NCBI RefSeq assembly: GCF_001558155.1
Contig: NZ_LOAS01000007.1
Span: forward strand, 226,234 to 290,233
DNA: 64,000 nt
Direction of reading: 5' to 3'
From: Aliiruegeria sabulilitoris
Lineage (GTDB): Bacteria > Pseudomonadota > Alphaproteobacteria > Rhodobacterales > Rhodobacteraceae
Shown: in pieces, positions 28,400-38,402 of the stretch
Layout: each line of letters starts with the position of its first letter
Position numbering within the stretch: the first letter of the stretch is position 1
Notes under the pieces: model-generated
What the model saw: only the letters and a program-made list of their open reading frames with translations
Database searches by the model: none
What the model was told of the DNA's origin: nothing
Position numbers and translations under genes: made by a program

Positions 28400-29920
28400 A
28401 TGTCGCGCCTTCTGTCCCTGCCACTGATCGTCCTCATGATGGGGATCGGTGCGCTGTCGATGCTGATTCCGGCGTCCTATGCCATCGCCCTGCAGGAATG
28501 GCGCATCGCGCATGTCTTCGGCCTGTCGGCGGTTCTGTTCGGCTTCCTGACCTGCATCCTTGGCGTCGCGCTTGCCAATTACAGGGCGCGGAGCCCGTCG
28601 CGCAGCCACCTGGCTGCGCTGGTGGCCGCCTATACCGTTCTGCCGCTGATGCTGGCCGTGCCGTTCCAGCAAGGCGTGCAGTCGACAACATTTGCCAATG
28701 CCTGGTTCGAAATGGTCTCCTCGATGACCACGACCGGGGCAACACTGTTCGATCCTGCCCGACTTTCGCCGGTGCTGCATCTGTGGCGGGCGATGGTGGG
28801 CTGGATGGGCGGTTTCCTGGCCTGGGTGGCGGCATTCGCGCTGCTGGCGCCGATGAACCTTGGCGGGTTCGAAGTGATCTCCTTCGAGGGCGTCGGGGCA
28901 GGGGTGCGGCCGGGCCGGCGGCATGGCACGATGACGGTCGGAGATCCGCGCGAGCGCCTGCTGCGGGTGACGCTGCAATTGTTGCCGATCTATGTCAGCC
29001 TGACACTGGCGCTGACGTTGCTTCTGGTCATGGTCGATGAAAAGCCGATCATTGCGATCTGCCACGCAATGTCGACGCTCGCGACCAGCGGGATCAGCCC
29101 TGTCGGTGGGATGAATGGTGCGCAATCGGGGCTGGCCGGCGAGATGATGATCTTCGTCTTCTTCGCCTTCGCCGTGACCCGGCAGACCTTTGCCGGAACC
29201 TTCACGCCGCGTGGCGCAAGCGACCTCGCGAAAGACCCGGAGGCGCGGATCGCGCTGGCCGTTGTGCTGACGGTGCCCAGCCTGCTGTTCCTGCGCCACT
29301 GGATCGGCGCCTACGAGGTGAACACGGTGGACGAGCTGCAACGCGCGCTGCATGCGCTCTGGGGCTCCACCTTCAGCGTGCTGTCCTTCCTGACCACGAC
29401 CGGATTCGTCAGTTCGGAATGGGATGTGGCCAGCACCTGGTCGGGCCTCAAGACGCCCGGCCTGATCCTGCTGGGGCTAGCGCTTGTCGGCGGCGGGGTT
29501 GCCACGACCGCGGGCGGGGTGAAGCTCTTGCGGGTCTTCGCGCTCTACCAGCATTCCGCCCGCGAAATGGAGCGGCTGGTCTACCCTTCCTCCGTTGGCG
29601 GTTCCGGGCAGGCCGCGCGGCGGATGCGGCGGCAGGGGGCCTATGTGGCCTGGATCTTCTTCATGCTCTTCGCGCTCTCGATGGCCGGGGTCGCAAGCGC
29701 GCTGGCCATGACCGGCATTCCCTTCGACGAATCCCTCGTGCTGACCATTGCCACGCTCTCCACCACGGGGCCGGCGGCGCATATCGTGCTGGATCATCCG
29801 CTCACCTACATGACTCTGGGAGATCCCGGGAAATTCGTACTGGTCATCGCCATGGCGCTCGGGCGGCTGGAGACGCTGGCCCTGCTTGCGCTGTTCAATC
29901 CGCAGTTCTGGAGGCGCTGA
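28400..29920 (+). CDS. trkH: Trk potassium uptake channel subunit TrkH
   Basis: 506 residues, polytopic. Four MPM-type pore repeats with filter-like segments, e.g. SSMTTTGAT, STLATSGIS, FLTTTGF and ATLSTTGPA. It takes up K+ with TrkA. It lies at the usual Rhodobacteraceae position between trkA and hfq. Confidence 0.96.
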   Translation: MSRLLSLPLIVLMMGIGALSMLIPASYAIALQEWRIAHVFGLSAVLFGFLTCILGVALANYRARSPSRSHLAALVAAYTVLPLMLAVPFQQGVQSTTFANAWFEMVSSMTTTGATLFDPARLSPVLHLWRAMVGWMGGFLAWVAAFALLAPMNLGGFEVISFEGVGAGVRPGRRHGTMTVGDPRERLLRVTLQLLPIYVSLTLALTLLLVMVDEKPIIAICHAMSTLATSGISPVGGMNGAQSGLAGEMMIFVFFAFAVTRQTFAGTFTPRGASDLAKDPEARIALAVVLTVPSLLFLRHWIGAYEVNTVDELQRALHALWGSTFSVLSFLTTTGFVSSEWDVASTWSGLKTPGLILLGLALVGGGVATTAGGVKLLRVFALYQHSAREMERLVYPSSVGGSGQAARRMRRQGAYVAWIFFMLFALSMAGVASALAMTGIPFDESLVLTIATLSTTGPAAHIVLDHPLTYMTLGDPGKFVLVIAMALGRLETLALLALFNPQFWRR

Positions 29921-30079
29921 TGGGCCCGAGGACCGGGCTGCTTTGACGCAACCCCGCGAATCCAGTGACGTTCGGGCTGGAATCTGCCCCAAACACATAT
30001 CATAGTAGCCTCCAAGGGCGATGCCCGCCCATCACGAGAGACAGCGATCCGCTAACTATAACAAAACAAGGCAAGAATA

Positions 30080-30313
30080 ATGGCTGCAGATAAGCAGAAC
30101 TTGCAGGATGCATTCCTTAATCACGTTCGCAAGACCAAGGTGCCCGTCACGATCTTTCTGATCAACGGCGTGAAGCTGCAGGGCGTCATCACCTGGTTCG
30201 ACAATTTTTGTGTATTGCTGCGCCGCGACGGTCAGTCGCAGCTGGTCTACAAACACGCAATTTCAACGATCATGCCCTCGCAGCCGATCAATCTCTACGA
30301 GGGCGAAGACTGA
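30080..30313 (+). CDS. hfq: RNA chaperone Hfq
   Basis: 77 residues. Sm1 motif ([18 protein letters not shown]) and Sm2 ([10 protein letters not shown]) are complete; the C-terminal tail is short, as usual in alphaproteobacteria. The hexamer promotes sRNA-mRNA pairing. The hflX frame begins within 25 bases downstream. Confidence 0.98.
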   Translation: MAADKQNLQDAFLNHVRKTKVPVTIFLINGVKLQGVITWFDNFCVLLRRDGQSQLVYKHAISTIMPSQPINLYEGED

Positions 30314-30336
30314 CCCGCCCCGATCATGAAGGCGAT

Positions 30337-31605
30337 GTGCCCGCCGGTACCTCCGAGCGGGCCTACGTCCTGCACCCCGACATAAACTCCGACCCCGATC
30401 GGCGCGACGCGCAGGCGGGCCTTGCGGAGGCCGTGGCGCTCGCCGCCGCGCTGCCCGGTCTGGAGATCGTGGGCAGCGAAGTGGTGAAGCTGCGCACGCC
30501 GCAGCCCGGAACGCTGTTCGGTACCGGCAAGCTGGAGGAACTGGCCGGACGGATGAAGGCGCAGGAGGTGTCGCTGGTGCTGGTCGACGGGCCGGTGACG
30601 CCCGTGCAGCAGCGCAATCTGGAAAAGGAATGGGGCGTGAAGCTCCTCGACCGCACGGGGCTGATCCTGGAGATCTTCGCTGACCGTGCGGCGACGCGCG
30701 AGGGCGTGTTGCAGGTCGAACTGGCCGCGCTCAGCTATCAACGCACCCGGCTGGTGCGCGCCTGGACCCACCTTGAACGGCAACGCGGCGGGCTTGGCTT
30801 CGTCGGCGGCCCGGGCGAGACCCAGATCGAGGCGGACCGCCGGGCCATCGACGACGCGATCAACCGCATTCGCCAGCAGCTGAAAAAGGTGGAGAAGACC
30901 CGCGCCCTGCACCGGGCATCCCGTGCAAAGGTGCCATTCCCGGTGGTCGCGCTGGTGGGCTACACCAATGCCGGCAAGTCGACGCTGTTCAATCGGATGA
31001 CCGGGGCAAAGGTGCTGGCCAAGGACATGCTCTTTGCCACGCTCGATCCGACCATGCGCGCGGTGACCTTGCCGACGGGGCAGAAGGTGATCCTGTCTGA
31101 CACGGTGGGCTTCATTTCGGACCTGCCTCACCAGCTCGTCGCGGCCTTCCGCGCAACGCTTGAGGAAGTGCTCTCGGCGGATCTGATCCTGCATGTGCGC
31201 GACATCTCCCATGCCGAAACCGAAGGGCAGGCCGAGGATGTCGAGGCAATCCTGCACGAGCTGGGTGTCGCCGATGAAACGCCGCGCCTGGAAATCTGGA
31301 ACAAGATCGACTTGTTGCCGGAGGCGGCCCGGGCACCGCTGGAAACGCTTGCCGCGCGGCGCGAGGACGTACTGACGCTCTCGGCATGGACCGGAGAAGG
31401 GATGGACCACCTCGTCGAGGCGGTCACGGAAGCGCTGGATGGCGCGCGCAGTTCCGAGACCCTGTCGCTGGATTTCTCCCAGGGCAAGCAGCATGCCTGG
31501 CTGCACGAGCAGCGCGTGGTGACAGACGAGCAGCAGAGCGAGACGGGCTGGGTCGTGGAGGTTTTCTGGACCCAGACACAAGCACGGTACTACCGGGACT
31601 TGTGA
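30337..31605 (+). CDS. hflX: Ribosome-associated GTPase HflX
   Basis: 422 residues from the GTG at 30337, which has GAAGG four bases upstream; the frame is open further back across the hfq end, and a start overlapping the hfq stop is the alternative. N-terminal HflX glycine-rich domain (GGLGFVGGPGETQIE), then G1 GYTNAGKST, G3 DTVGF and G4 NKID. It splits stalled or stressed ribosomes. The order hfq-hflX is conserved. Confidence 0.95.
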   Translation: MPAGTSERAYVLHPDINSDPDRRDAQAGLAEAVALAAALPGLEIVGSEVVKLRTPQPGTLFGTGKLEELAGRMKAQEVSLVLVDGPVTPVQQRNLEKEWGVKLLDRTGLILEIFADRAATREGVLQVELAALSYQRTRLVRAWTHLERQRGGLGFVGGPGETQIEADRRAIDDAINRIRQQLKKVEKTRALHRASRAKVPFPVVALVGYTNAGKSTLFNRMTGAKVLAKDMLFATLDPTMRAVTLPTGQKVILSDTVGFISDLPHQLVAAFRATLEEVLSADLILHVRDISHAETEGQAEDVEAILHELGVADETPRLEIWNKIDLLPEAARAPLETLAARREDVLTLSAWTGEGMDHLVEAVTEALDGARSSETLSLDFSQGKQHAWLHEQRVVTDEQQSETGWVVEVFWTQTQARYYRDL

Positions 31606-31868
31606 ACTTGGCTTCTGTCTGCCGGGGCGAACCCCTCAGGCCGGGCGCGCGCCTCGCGCGCGGGAACGACGCTTCGGATCGTGTCTCCGGCGGAGGTGTT
31701 CTGGGAAAGACAAAAACCCAAAGGGGGGCTCCTTTGCGCTTTCCCCAAATATCTCGGGAAGGGCTCGTCAGAGTGCGGGGGCAACGCCCCGCATTTTCCT
31801 GCGCTCTGAGTCCCGGTGGAGCCTGACGGGCGGTTCGGATCCCATCGACTGGCGCGGGTAGCCGCGTT

Positions 31869-34328
31869 TCAGCGTGGTTCCAGCCGCGTGATGCCAACAG
31901 CACCCGCCCGGGCCAGATCCGGGTCCAGCGTCATCGGGATATACTCCCCGCGACGCCACAGCTCTCCCAGATCGTCGTAGTGGCGGCTGAGCGGATGGCC
32001 GGACTGTCCGGTGGCGGTAATGAAGACCGAGGCATCCGGGTCGGCAAAGTCATAGACGCCACGATAGCCCGCAGCTTGAACATTGCTGAATGGCGCGTCT
32101 CCGTCGCCGGCGGTGAGCGCCCGGTTCAACGTGTTGTCGCCTCCCGACGTGGATTGACGGATATTGACGAACCATTTCAGAACCGGCGTTTCCCCCAGCA
32201 CCAGGTGATCGTGATGCGCTTCGTGTGCGTCTCCCCAGCGAAGGCTCTCCAGCGCGCTGCCGTAATTGTCCGCGATCCACAAGAGCGCCTCGTCCAGCGC
32301 AATGCGTGCGGTGTCGGAGCAGTTTTCGAGGATCGTCGATTGCTGAATGTCGCACCAGGCCGAGGCGCCGTCGATATCTCGGAACACCCGCTCGATGAAC
32401 AGCGGCTCGGGGTGGATGAAGGCGTCGGCCAGCGGGCCGAGATCGTCCACGATCAGCTTGTGCTGCAGCTGGCGCAACCAGGCGGCATAGATCAGCGGTT
32501 CGGGCAGGTGCTCGTTCATCTCTCCATTCCAGTTGGCCAGAAGCTCCAGCGCGCGTTGGCGCTGGCGCTCCGGTGTTCCTTCCGGCGCGGCCTCGCCGGC
32601 ATACCAAAGATCGCGTGCGATCAGCGGCAACAGGGTGCGCGCCGTGATGGAGACGGTGTCGAGCTGGGCCGCGATGAAGCTCTCGCGGGTATGGACCTCG
32701 CGTTCCGCCATCAGCTTTTGCCAGCGCTGGATGCGTTGCGTGTCGCCCCACAGGTAACTGACATGATTGGGAAAAGCGCGGTCTGTCGTCTTGTTGTTGG
32801 TATTGCCGACAATCCCGCCGGCGGGGTCCACGATGCGCGGGTTCTCGTCGTAGGGCAGAAACCCGTGCCAGCGGTTGCGATCCTGCCATCCGAGCGAGGG
32901 CAGGCGCCCCTTGCTGACATGTTGCGGGTCGCGTGCGGGCAGCCGGCCCATGAGTTGCAACGCAACGCCCTCCCGGTCGGCCAGGATCATGTTGACGGCG
33001 GGGGCGACGTGATGGGCGCCGGCGGCGATCGCCGCCTCGATCGTATCGGCCTTCATCAGTTTCAGCGCTGCCTGGTACGAGCTGTCTTCGCTTGAAAGTG
33101 CCGTCCAGGCGAGGGCCGCGACATGGCCGGAGGGCGTAATGCCGTCGAGGCCGAAATGGCTCCGTGGCAGGACGGGGCCGTTCTCCGTCCAGCGCAGGGT
33201 GATCGTGACGGGATCGGAGTCCTTCACCTCGATAATGGAGCGCTCGGTGCGGAACGCTTTCCAACCATCCGGCGTGCGATAGCTCTGGGTGTCGGCCGGG
33301 TTCAGCTCCTCCATGTAGAGGTCCTGATCATCGGCATAAGCGGCGGTCAGCGCCCAGCCGAGCTTTTCGGACCGTCCCGCCATGATGGAGGGAAGCCCCG
33401 GGATGGTTGCGCCGATGACGCCGCCCGATTTCAGTTCGAGCCGGGCCAGGTACCAGATCGTCGGCGCGGACAGGCCGAGATGGGGATCGTTGGCAACAAG
33501 CGCCGCACCGGCGGCGGAACGGGATGCCGCGGCGGCCCAGGCATTGGACGCACCGGAAAGGCGCGGCGCGTTGACGGGGTTCAACGGATCGTTTGGCCAG
33601 ACCGGCGCCCGAGCGAATTTTGGCAGATCGGGGAAGAGGGCGCCGTAATCGGGGGCCCCCATCTTTTTGTCGCCGGGCACGTCGGGCAGGATATCCATCA
33701 ACCGCTCGTTGGGTAGAATGAGCGACGCGCTCGCGCGCAGGATCTCGTTCTGCATCTGCGTGGCCAGATCCAGCGCCATGATCTTGCCGATGGCAATGGA
33801 ATCGGCGGGCTGCCAGGGCGCGATCTGTGGCTGGAACAGGAAGAACTCCGGCGCGCCGCGGCCGAGCGCCTCGGTGTTGATGGTCTCGATCCAGGCATTG
33901 ACCCCGGCGGAATAGGCCTTGAGTGCGGCCAGGCTGGTTGCGTCCAGCGCATCGACCGACTCCGTGGCCGCGCGGTAGAGGTCCAGCCGGCGCAGGAACT
34001 CGTCGGTCTTGACGGTCCGGGCGCCGAACAGTTCCGACAGGCGTCCCTGTGCGGTGCGGCGCAGCAGCATCATTTGCCAGAGCCGGTCCTGTGCATGGGC
34101 AACGCCAAGGCCGAAGAACACGTCTTCGTCCTTCTGCCCGAAGATATGCGGGATATTGGCATTGTCGCGGACGATCTCGACCGGGGCGTTGAGGCCGTCG
34201 AGCTGCCATGTGGCGTCGTAATCGGGCAGCGAGCGGCTGGCAAAGAAGTAAACCAGCATCGCGGCACCCGCCATCAATGTCAGCAAAACCGTCAAAAGCC
34301 GCAATGTCCAGCGGAAGACCCGTTCCAT
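31869..34328 (-). CDS. Penicillin-acylase-family N-terminal nucleophile hydrolase
   Basis: 819 residues from the ATG at 34328 (AAAGGGG upstream). An N-terminal membrane/signal helix (about 8-30) is followed by an alpha region, a linker and the beta-subunit start in GASNAWA, whose Ser would be freed by autoproteolysis and act as nucleophile. Later NNKTTDRAFPN and STSGGDN segments fit the family. Periplasmic amide hydrolase; acyl-homoserine-lactone acylases belong here, so quorum-signal degradation is possible but not shown. A much longer upstream frame overlaps the divergent 34410 gene and is rejected. Confidence 0.9.
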   Translation of the reverse strand: MERVFRWTLRLLTVLLTLMAGAAMLVYFFASRSLPDYDATWQLDGLNAPVEIVRDNANIPHIFGQKDEDVFFGLGVAHAQDRLWQMMLLRRTAQGRLSELFGARTVKTDEFLRRLDLYRAATESVDALDATSLAALKAYSAGVNAWIETINTEALGRGAPEFFLFQPQIAPWQPADSIAIGKIMALDLATQMQNEILRASASLILPNERLMDILPDVPGDKKMGAPDYGALFPDLPKFARAPVWPNDPLNPVNAPRLSGASNAWAAAASRSAAGAALVANDPHLGLSAPTIWYLARLELKSGGVIGATIPGLPSIMAGRSEKLGWALTAAYADDQDLYMEELNPADTQSYRTPDGWKAFRTERSIIEVKDSDPVTITLRWTENGPVLPRSHFGLDGITPSGHVAALAWTALSSEDSSYQAALKLMKADTIEAAIAAGAHHVAPAVNMILADREGVALQLMGRLPARDPQHVSKGRLPSLGWQDRNRWHGFLPYDENPRIVDPAGGIVGNTNNKTTDRAFPNHVSYLWGDTQRIQRWQKLMAEREVHTRESFIAAQLDTVSITARTLLPLIARDLWYAGEAAPEGTPERQRQRALELLANWNGEMNEHLPEPLIYAAWLRQLQHKLIVDDLGPLADAFIHPEPLFIERVFRDIDGASAWCDIQQSTILENCSDTARIALDEALLWIADNYGSALESLRWGDAHEAHHDHLVLGETPVLKWFVNIRQSTSGGDNTLNRALTAGDGDAPFSNVQAAGYRGVYDFADPDASVFITATGQSGHPLSRHYDDLGELWRRGEYIPMTLDPDLARAGAVGITRLEPR

Positions 34329-34409
34329 ACTGCCCCTTTCCGTTGACCTTGGCGCATAGCCCGTTAGGTCTGGACGCAACCTAGAGCAAGCACAAACAGG
34401 GGGAAAGAT

Positions 34410-35282
34410 ATGGCGCGCGTTGCATTTCTTGGATTGGGAGTCATGGGCTCCCCGATGGCGGGACACCTGGCGAAGGCCGGTCACGAGGTGACGGTTTATA
34501 ACCGGACCACCGCCAAGGCGCAGGCCTGGGTTGAGCAACATGGTGGAAAGCTGGGGAAAACTCCCGCCGAAGCGGCGGCGGGCGCGGATTTCGTCATGGC
34601 CTGCGTTGGCAATGACGACGACCTGAAACAGGTCTGCACCGGCGAGGGCGGCGCTTTCGAGGCGATGGCGGCAGGCACGGTTTTCGTCGACCACACGACG
34701 CTTTCGGCACGGATGACGCGGGAGATGTATGCAGCGGCCGATGAGCGGCAGGTCTGTTTCGTCGATGCGCCGGTCTCCGGCGGACAGGCGGGAGCGGAAA
34801 ATGGCCAGCTTTCGGTGATGTGCGGCGGTGACGAGGGAGCGTTCCTGCGCGCTGAGCCGATCATCGGCGCCTATGCAAAAACTTGCCGCCGGCTGGGCGG
34901 GAGCGGTGCCGGGCAATTGACCAAGATGTGCAACCAGATCGCCATTGCCGGGATCGTGCAGGGTCTCTCCGAAGCGCTGCATTTTGCCGAGAAGGCCGGG
35001 CTCGACGCGCATGGCGTGGTCGAGGCGATCAGCCAGGGCTCGGCGGCGTCCTGGCAGATGGACAACCGGGCAAGGACGATGCTGGAGGACCATTACGATT
35101 ATGGGTTTGCGGTCGACCTGATGCGCAAGGACCTGAAAATCTGCCTCGGTGCCGCCGACGAGATCGGGGCCACCGTGCCGGTAACGGCGATTGTAGATCA
35201 ATTCTACAAGGATGTTCAGAACATGGGCGGCGGGCGTTGGGATTCCTCGGCGTTGTTCAAGCGCATGCGTTCGCTGGGCTGA
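34410..35282 (+). CDS. 3-hydroxyisobutyrate dehydrogenase-family NAD(P) oxidoreductase
   Basis: 290 residues. Rossmann GLGVMGSPMA at 7-16, substrate-binding DAPVSGG, and the catalytic Lys in GAGQLTKMCNQ. Beta-hydroxyacid dehydrogenase superfamily (3-hydroxyisobutyrate, tartronate semialdehyde or succinic-semialdehyde type); substrate undetermined. AGGGGGAAAG precedes the ATG. Divergent from the acylase gene over about 80 bases. Confidence 0.9.
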   Translation: MARVAFLGLGVMGSPMAGHLAKAGHEVTVYNRTTAKAQAWVEQHGGKLGKTPAEAAAGADFVMACVGNDDDLKQVCTGEGGAFEAMAAGTVFVDHTTLSARMTREMYAAADERQVCFVDAPVSGGQAGAENGQLSVMCGGDEGAFLRAEPIIGAYAKTCRRLGGSGAGQLTKMCNQIAIAGIVQGLSEALHFAEKAGLDAHGVVEAISQGSAASWQMDNRARTMLEDHYDYGFAVDLMRKDLKICLGAADEIGATVPVTAIVDQFYKDVQNMGGGRWDSSALFKRMRSLG

Positions 35283-35537
35283 GAACGCAAGGACGCAGAT
35301 TTTCCACGCCGCGCAGCGGCGCCACCCCCGCTCGGGCTCTGCCCGGCGGGGAGCCACCTGTCACTGTCCCGACAGCCTGTGCTGCGTGCGGCAGGCGGCG
35401 TGGCCTTGGTCGTCGGGGACGACGGCTCCGCCGGGATATTGGGGGTCGGAAGACGTCTGAAACCAGCGAGGTTTCCCGGTTCGTTACAATTTCGCTATTG
35501 TGTCAGCTGTTTCCGCCGGATTGTCGCTTGGGGGTAA

Positions 35538-36818
35538 ATGCCGCTTCAAATCCGGGGACTTGTGGGCATAGATGGGGTCATGGATGAGAGCCAGCCCGTC
35601 GATGCGCCGGAAGCGGGGCCCGTGAGGCGCCGCCGGGTGATCTACGTGCCCGGCTACGACCCGTTCCATGCCCGGAAGTACCGAGAACTATACCGCAGCG
35701 AGTCCCGCGCACAGGCGGCGATCTCGGGCTATTCGGTCACCGTATCCGGGCGCGAAAAGGCGGAGTATTTCGGCTGGCAGGTCGCGGCGGAAATCGAAGG
35801 CACTGAGGTCGAGACCGAGGTGGTCCTGTTGGCCTGGTCCGATATCGTCAAGGAGTCGATGGAGCGCGGGTTGTGGCAGACCTATCTGCAAATGCTGCGA
35901 ACGATCTGGACCTATTCGAACTCCGGGGCGCTTCGCGGTGTGTTGCGGCTCAACAAGGGGCCGGTCATCGGGGCGTTCTACCCGGTCGTCTTCTTGGTGC
36001 TGCAACTGCTCTTTGCGCTGGCCGTTGCCTCTGGGATCGGCTGGGCGATTGCGCAAGTCGCGCCGTTGTGGATGGGCCTGGCCGGGCTGGTAGTGGTGGC
36101 GCCGACCCTGCGTTGGTTCGCACGGCATGACAACCTGGTCCTTGCCCGCTACCTGCTTCATACCTTTGCCTTTTCCTGCGTAAGCGGTGGCGCTTATCCG
36201 CAGGCATTGGAGGCGCGGATGGCCGCGTTCGAGCGGGTCATTGCCGAGGCGCTGGAGGCGGATGTGGACGAAGTTCTGGTCGTGGGCCATTCGCTGGGTG
36301 CGCATGTCGCGATTTCCATGCTGTCCGACCTGATCCGCGCTGGTAAGCATCGCCCGGACGGGCCAGTCCTGTCTCTGCTGACCCTTGGGCATGTGATCCC
36401 GATGGTCTCGCTGCTGCCGGGGGCGGCCCGGCTGCGGGCGGATCTGAATTTCCTGTCCGCCAGCGAGGCATTGTGCTGGGTCGACGTGACCGCACCGGGG
36501 GATGGCTGCACCTTTGCCCTGACCGATCCGGCGTCTGTCTCGGGCGTGGCGCCCGAGAACCAGCGCTGGCCGCTGATCCTGTCGGCCGCCTTCAGCCAGA
36601 CGCTTAGCCCGGAGCGCTGGAAAGCGCTGCGCTGGCGTTTCTACCGGCTGCATTTTCAGTATCTCTGCGCCTTCGACCGTCCGAATGACTATGACTATTT
36701 CCGCATTACGGCGGGGCCCAAGACGCTCTGTCAGCGTCTTGGGCATCGCAAACCTTCGCCCGGGGTGAAACGCCAATGCGTCTCGAAACAGACCAGCATG
36801 GAGTTGCGAGATGTCTGA
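35538..36818 (+). CDS. Membrane protein with alpha/beta-hydrolase GHSLG motif
   Basis: 426 residues. An N-terminal cytoplasmic region has VIYVPGYDPFHARKY; two strong hydrophobic helices (about 145-190) split it; then comes VDEVLVVGHSLGAHVA, a nucleophile-elbow signature of lipases/esterases. GGGGG precedes the ATG at 35538; an ATG at 35580 is also possible. It overlaps the P450 gene by eight bases, so the two are co-translated. Not assignable to a characterised family; a membrane-bound esterase is a guess. Confidence 0.75.
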   Translation: MPLQIRGLVGIDGVMDESQPVDAPEAGPVRRRRVIYVPGYDPFHARKYRELYRSESRAQAAISGYSVTVSGREKAEYFGWQVAAEIEGTEVETEVVLLAWSDIVKESMERGLWQTYLQMLRTIWTYSNSGALRGVLRLNKGPVIGAFYPVVFLVLQLLFALAVASGIGWAIAQVAPLWMGLAGLVVVAPTLRWFARHDNLVLARYLLHTFAFSCVSGGAYPQALEARMAAFERVIAEALEADVDEVLVVGHSLGAHVAISMLSDLIRAGKHRPDGPVLSLLTLGHVIPMVSLLPGAARLRADLNFLSASEALCWVDVTAPGDGCTFALTDPASVSGVAPENQRWPLILSAAFSQTLSPERWKALRWRFYRLHFQYLCAFDRPNDYDYFRITAGPKTLCQRLGHRKPSPGVKRQCVSKQTSMELRDV

Positions 36819-38199
36819 CCTGCCACCGAAACCGCCCGCGCGCCCCGAGCGGGTTTCGCTGCTACGCTATGTGCGGCTCTTTCGGCAGGACATCCTTTCG
36901 GCGCAGCCGGCGAAGCTCTACCGCGCCTGGATGGCCGAGTTCCGCACGCCGTTCTTCCATTCCTACATGATCAATCAGCCGGAGCTGGTGAAGACGGTGC
37001 TGGTGGAACGGCCCGACGATTTCCCGAAATCGGACCGGGTGCGGGAGGGGCTGGAGCCTCTTCTGGGCAACAGCGTCTTCGTGACCAATGGCGAGGTCTG
37101 GAAGCGCCAGCGGCGGATCATCGATCCGGCTTTCGAGGGGGGGCGGTTGCGCGAAGTGTTCCCGGCGATGTGGGACGCGACCCAGGCGGCGATTGCGCGT
37201 CTCTCGGCACGGGCAGGGCACGCGCCCATCGAAATCGAGGCCGAGACGAGCCATGCGGCGGCGGATGTGATCTTTCGCACGCTGTTTTCCATTCCCATCG
37301 AGCACGAGGTAGCGGCGGCGGTGTTCGACGAGTTCCGCGCCTATCAGCGTACGCAACCGCTGGTGAACCTTGCCGCCTTCCTGCCGCTCCCGCGCTGGCT
37401 GCCGCGCCCGCACCGCCGGTCCACGCGGGCCAGCGCAGAGGTGATCCGCGGGTTGATCGCGCGCCTGACCGAAGACCGCCAAGCCGAGATTGCCGCCGGG
37501 ACCGCACCCGATGACCTTGCCACCAAGATCATGACCACGACCGATCCCCTGACAGGCGAGCGGTTCGAGGCCGCCGAGATGGTGGATCAGGTGGCGATTT
37601 TCTTCCTCGCGGGGCACGAGACCTCCGCATCGGCGCTGGCTTGGGCGCTCTACTTGTTGGCGCGCTATCCGGAGGCGCAGGAGCGGGTGGCAACGGAGGC
37701 TGTGACGGCGATCGATCTGGAAAGGGAAGACTTTTCAGCTATTTCCAAGCTGTCCTTCACGCGCGATGTGTTCCGCGAGGCACTGCGCCTTTATCCACCG
37801 GTGCCTATGATGGTGCGGCAGGCGACGCAGGAGGAATGCTTCCGGGATCGCGTAGTGCGCAAGGCCAGCCAAATCGTGATCTCGCCTTGGCACCTGCACC
37901 GGCAACCGCGGCTTTGGGACAATCCCGACGGGTTCGACCCGGACCGCTGGAAAACCGCGAATGGCAAGCAGTGCCAGCGCGAAGCGTTCATTCCGTTTTC
38001 CGCCGGTGCGCGCGTTTGCACCGGCGCAGGCTTCGCGATGATCGAAGGTGTCCTGTTACTGGCGATGCTTGTCCGGACATTCCGAATCTCGCCCGTCGAG
38101 GGGCGCGAACCGGTCCCTGTGGCGCATTTGACGGTCCGGGCGAAGGATGGGATCTGGTTGCGGCTGGAGCCGCGTCAGCCACCGGACAGTTTGCGCTGA
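36811..38199 (+). CDS. Cytochrome P450
   Basis: 462 residues. I-helix FLAGHETSAS (265-274), ExxR as EALR (323-326), and the haem-ligand loop FSAGARVCTGAGFA with Cys403. Complete and soluble-looking (no anchor). It probably hydroxylates a lipid or terpene-like substrate with separate ferredoxin partners, which are not encoded nearby. Translationally coupled to the membrane hydrolase-like gene upstream; its end overlaps the convergent RHH gene by 25 bases. Confidence 0.95.
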   Translation: MSDLPPKPPARPERVSLLRYVRLFRQDILSAQPAKLYRAWMAEFRTPFFHSYMINQPELVKTVLVERPDDFPKSDRVREGLEPLLGNSVFVTNGEVWKRQRRIIDPAFEGGRLREVFPAMWDATQAAIARLSARAGHAPIEIEAETSHAAADVIFRTLFSIPIEHEVAAAVFDEFRAYQRTQPLVNLAAFLPLPRWLPRPHRRSTRASAEVIRGLIARLTEDRQAEIAAGTAPDDLATKIMTTTDPLTGERFEAAEMVDQVAIFFLAGHETSASALAWALYLLARYPEAQERVATEAVTAIDLEREDFSAISKLSFTRDVFREALRLYPPVPMMVRQATQEECFRDRVVRKASQIVISPWHLHRQPRLWDNPDGFDPDRWKTANGKQCQREAFIPFSAGARVCTGAGFAMIEGVLLLAMLVRTFRISPVEGREPVPVAHLTVRAKDGIWLRLEPRQPPDSLR

Positions 38200-38402
38200 T
38201 AGTCCCGGAGCACGAAGAGGCGAATGGCCGAGGCAAGGCCCATTTCCAGCCCGCGCTCGCGGTCGATCTCGGCGGCGAGCGCGTTGATCGGCTGGCCGCG
38301 CTCGGCGGCGATCTCGCGGAAGGCTTTCCAGAACTCGTCTTCGAGCGACACGCTGGTGCGGTGGCCCGAGAGGGTCAGGGAATGTTTGACCGGTCTGTTC
38401 AC
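38175..38402 (-). CDS. Ribbon-helix-helix domain protein
   Basis: 75 residues from the GTG at 38402, which overlaps the stop of the Hint gene as GTGA. The RHH_4-like core is RTSVSLEDEFWKAFREIAAERGQPINALAAEID. Likely a DNA-binding regulator. Its 3' end overlaps the convergent P450 gene. Confidence 0.85.
   Translation of the reverse strand: MNRPVKHSLTLSGHRTSVSLEDEFWKAFREIAAERGQPINALAAEIDRERGLEMGLASAIRLFVLRDYQRKLSGG

Noticed and set aside
27473-29353. Minus-strand open frame of 626 codons opposite trkA/trkH
   Set aside because: His/Arg/Gln-rich shadow of two intact genes.
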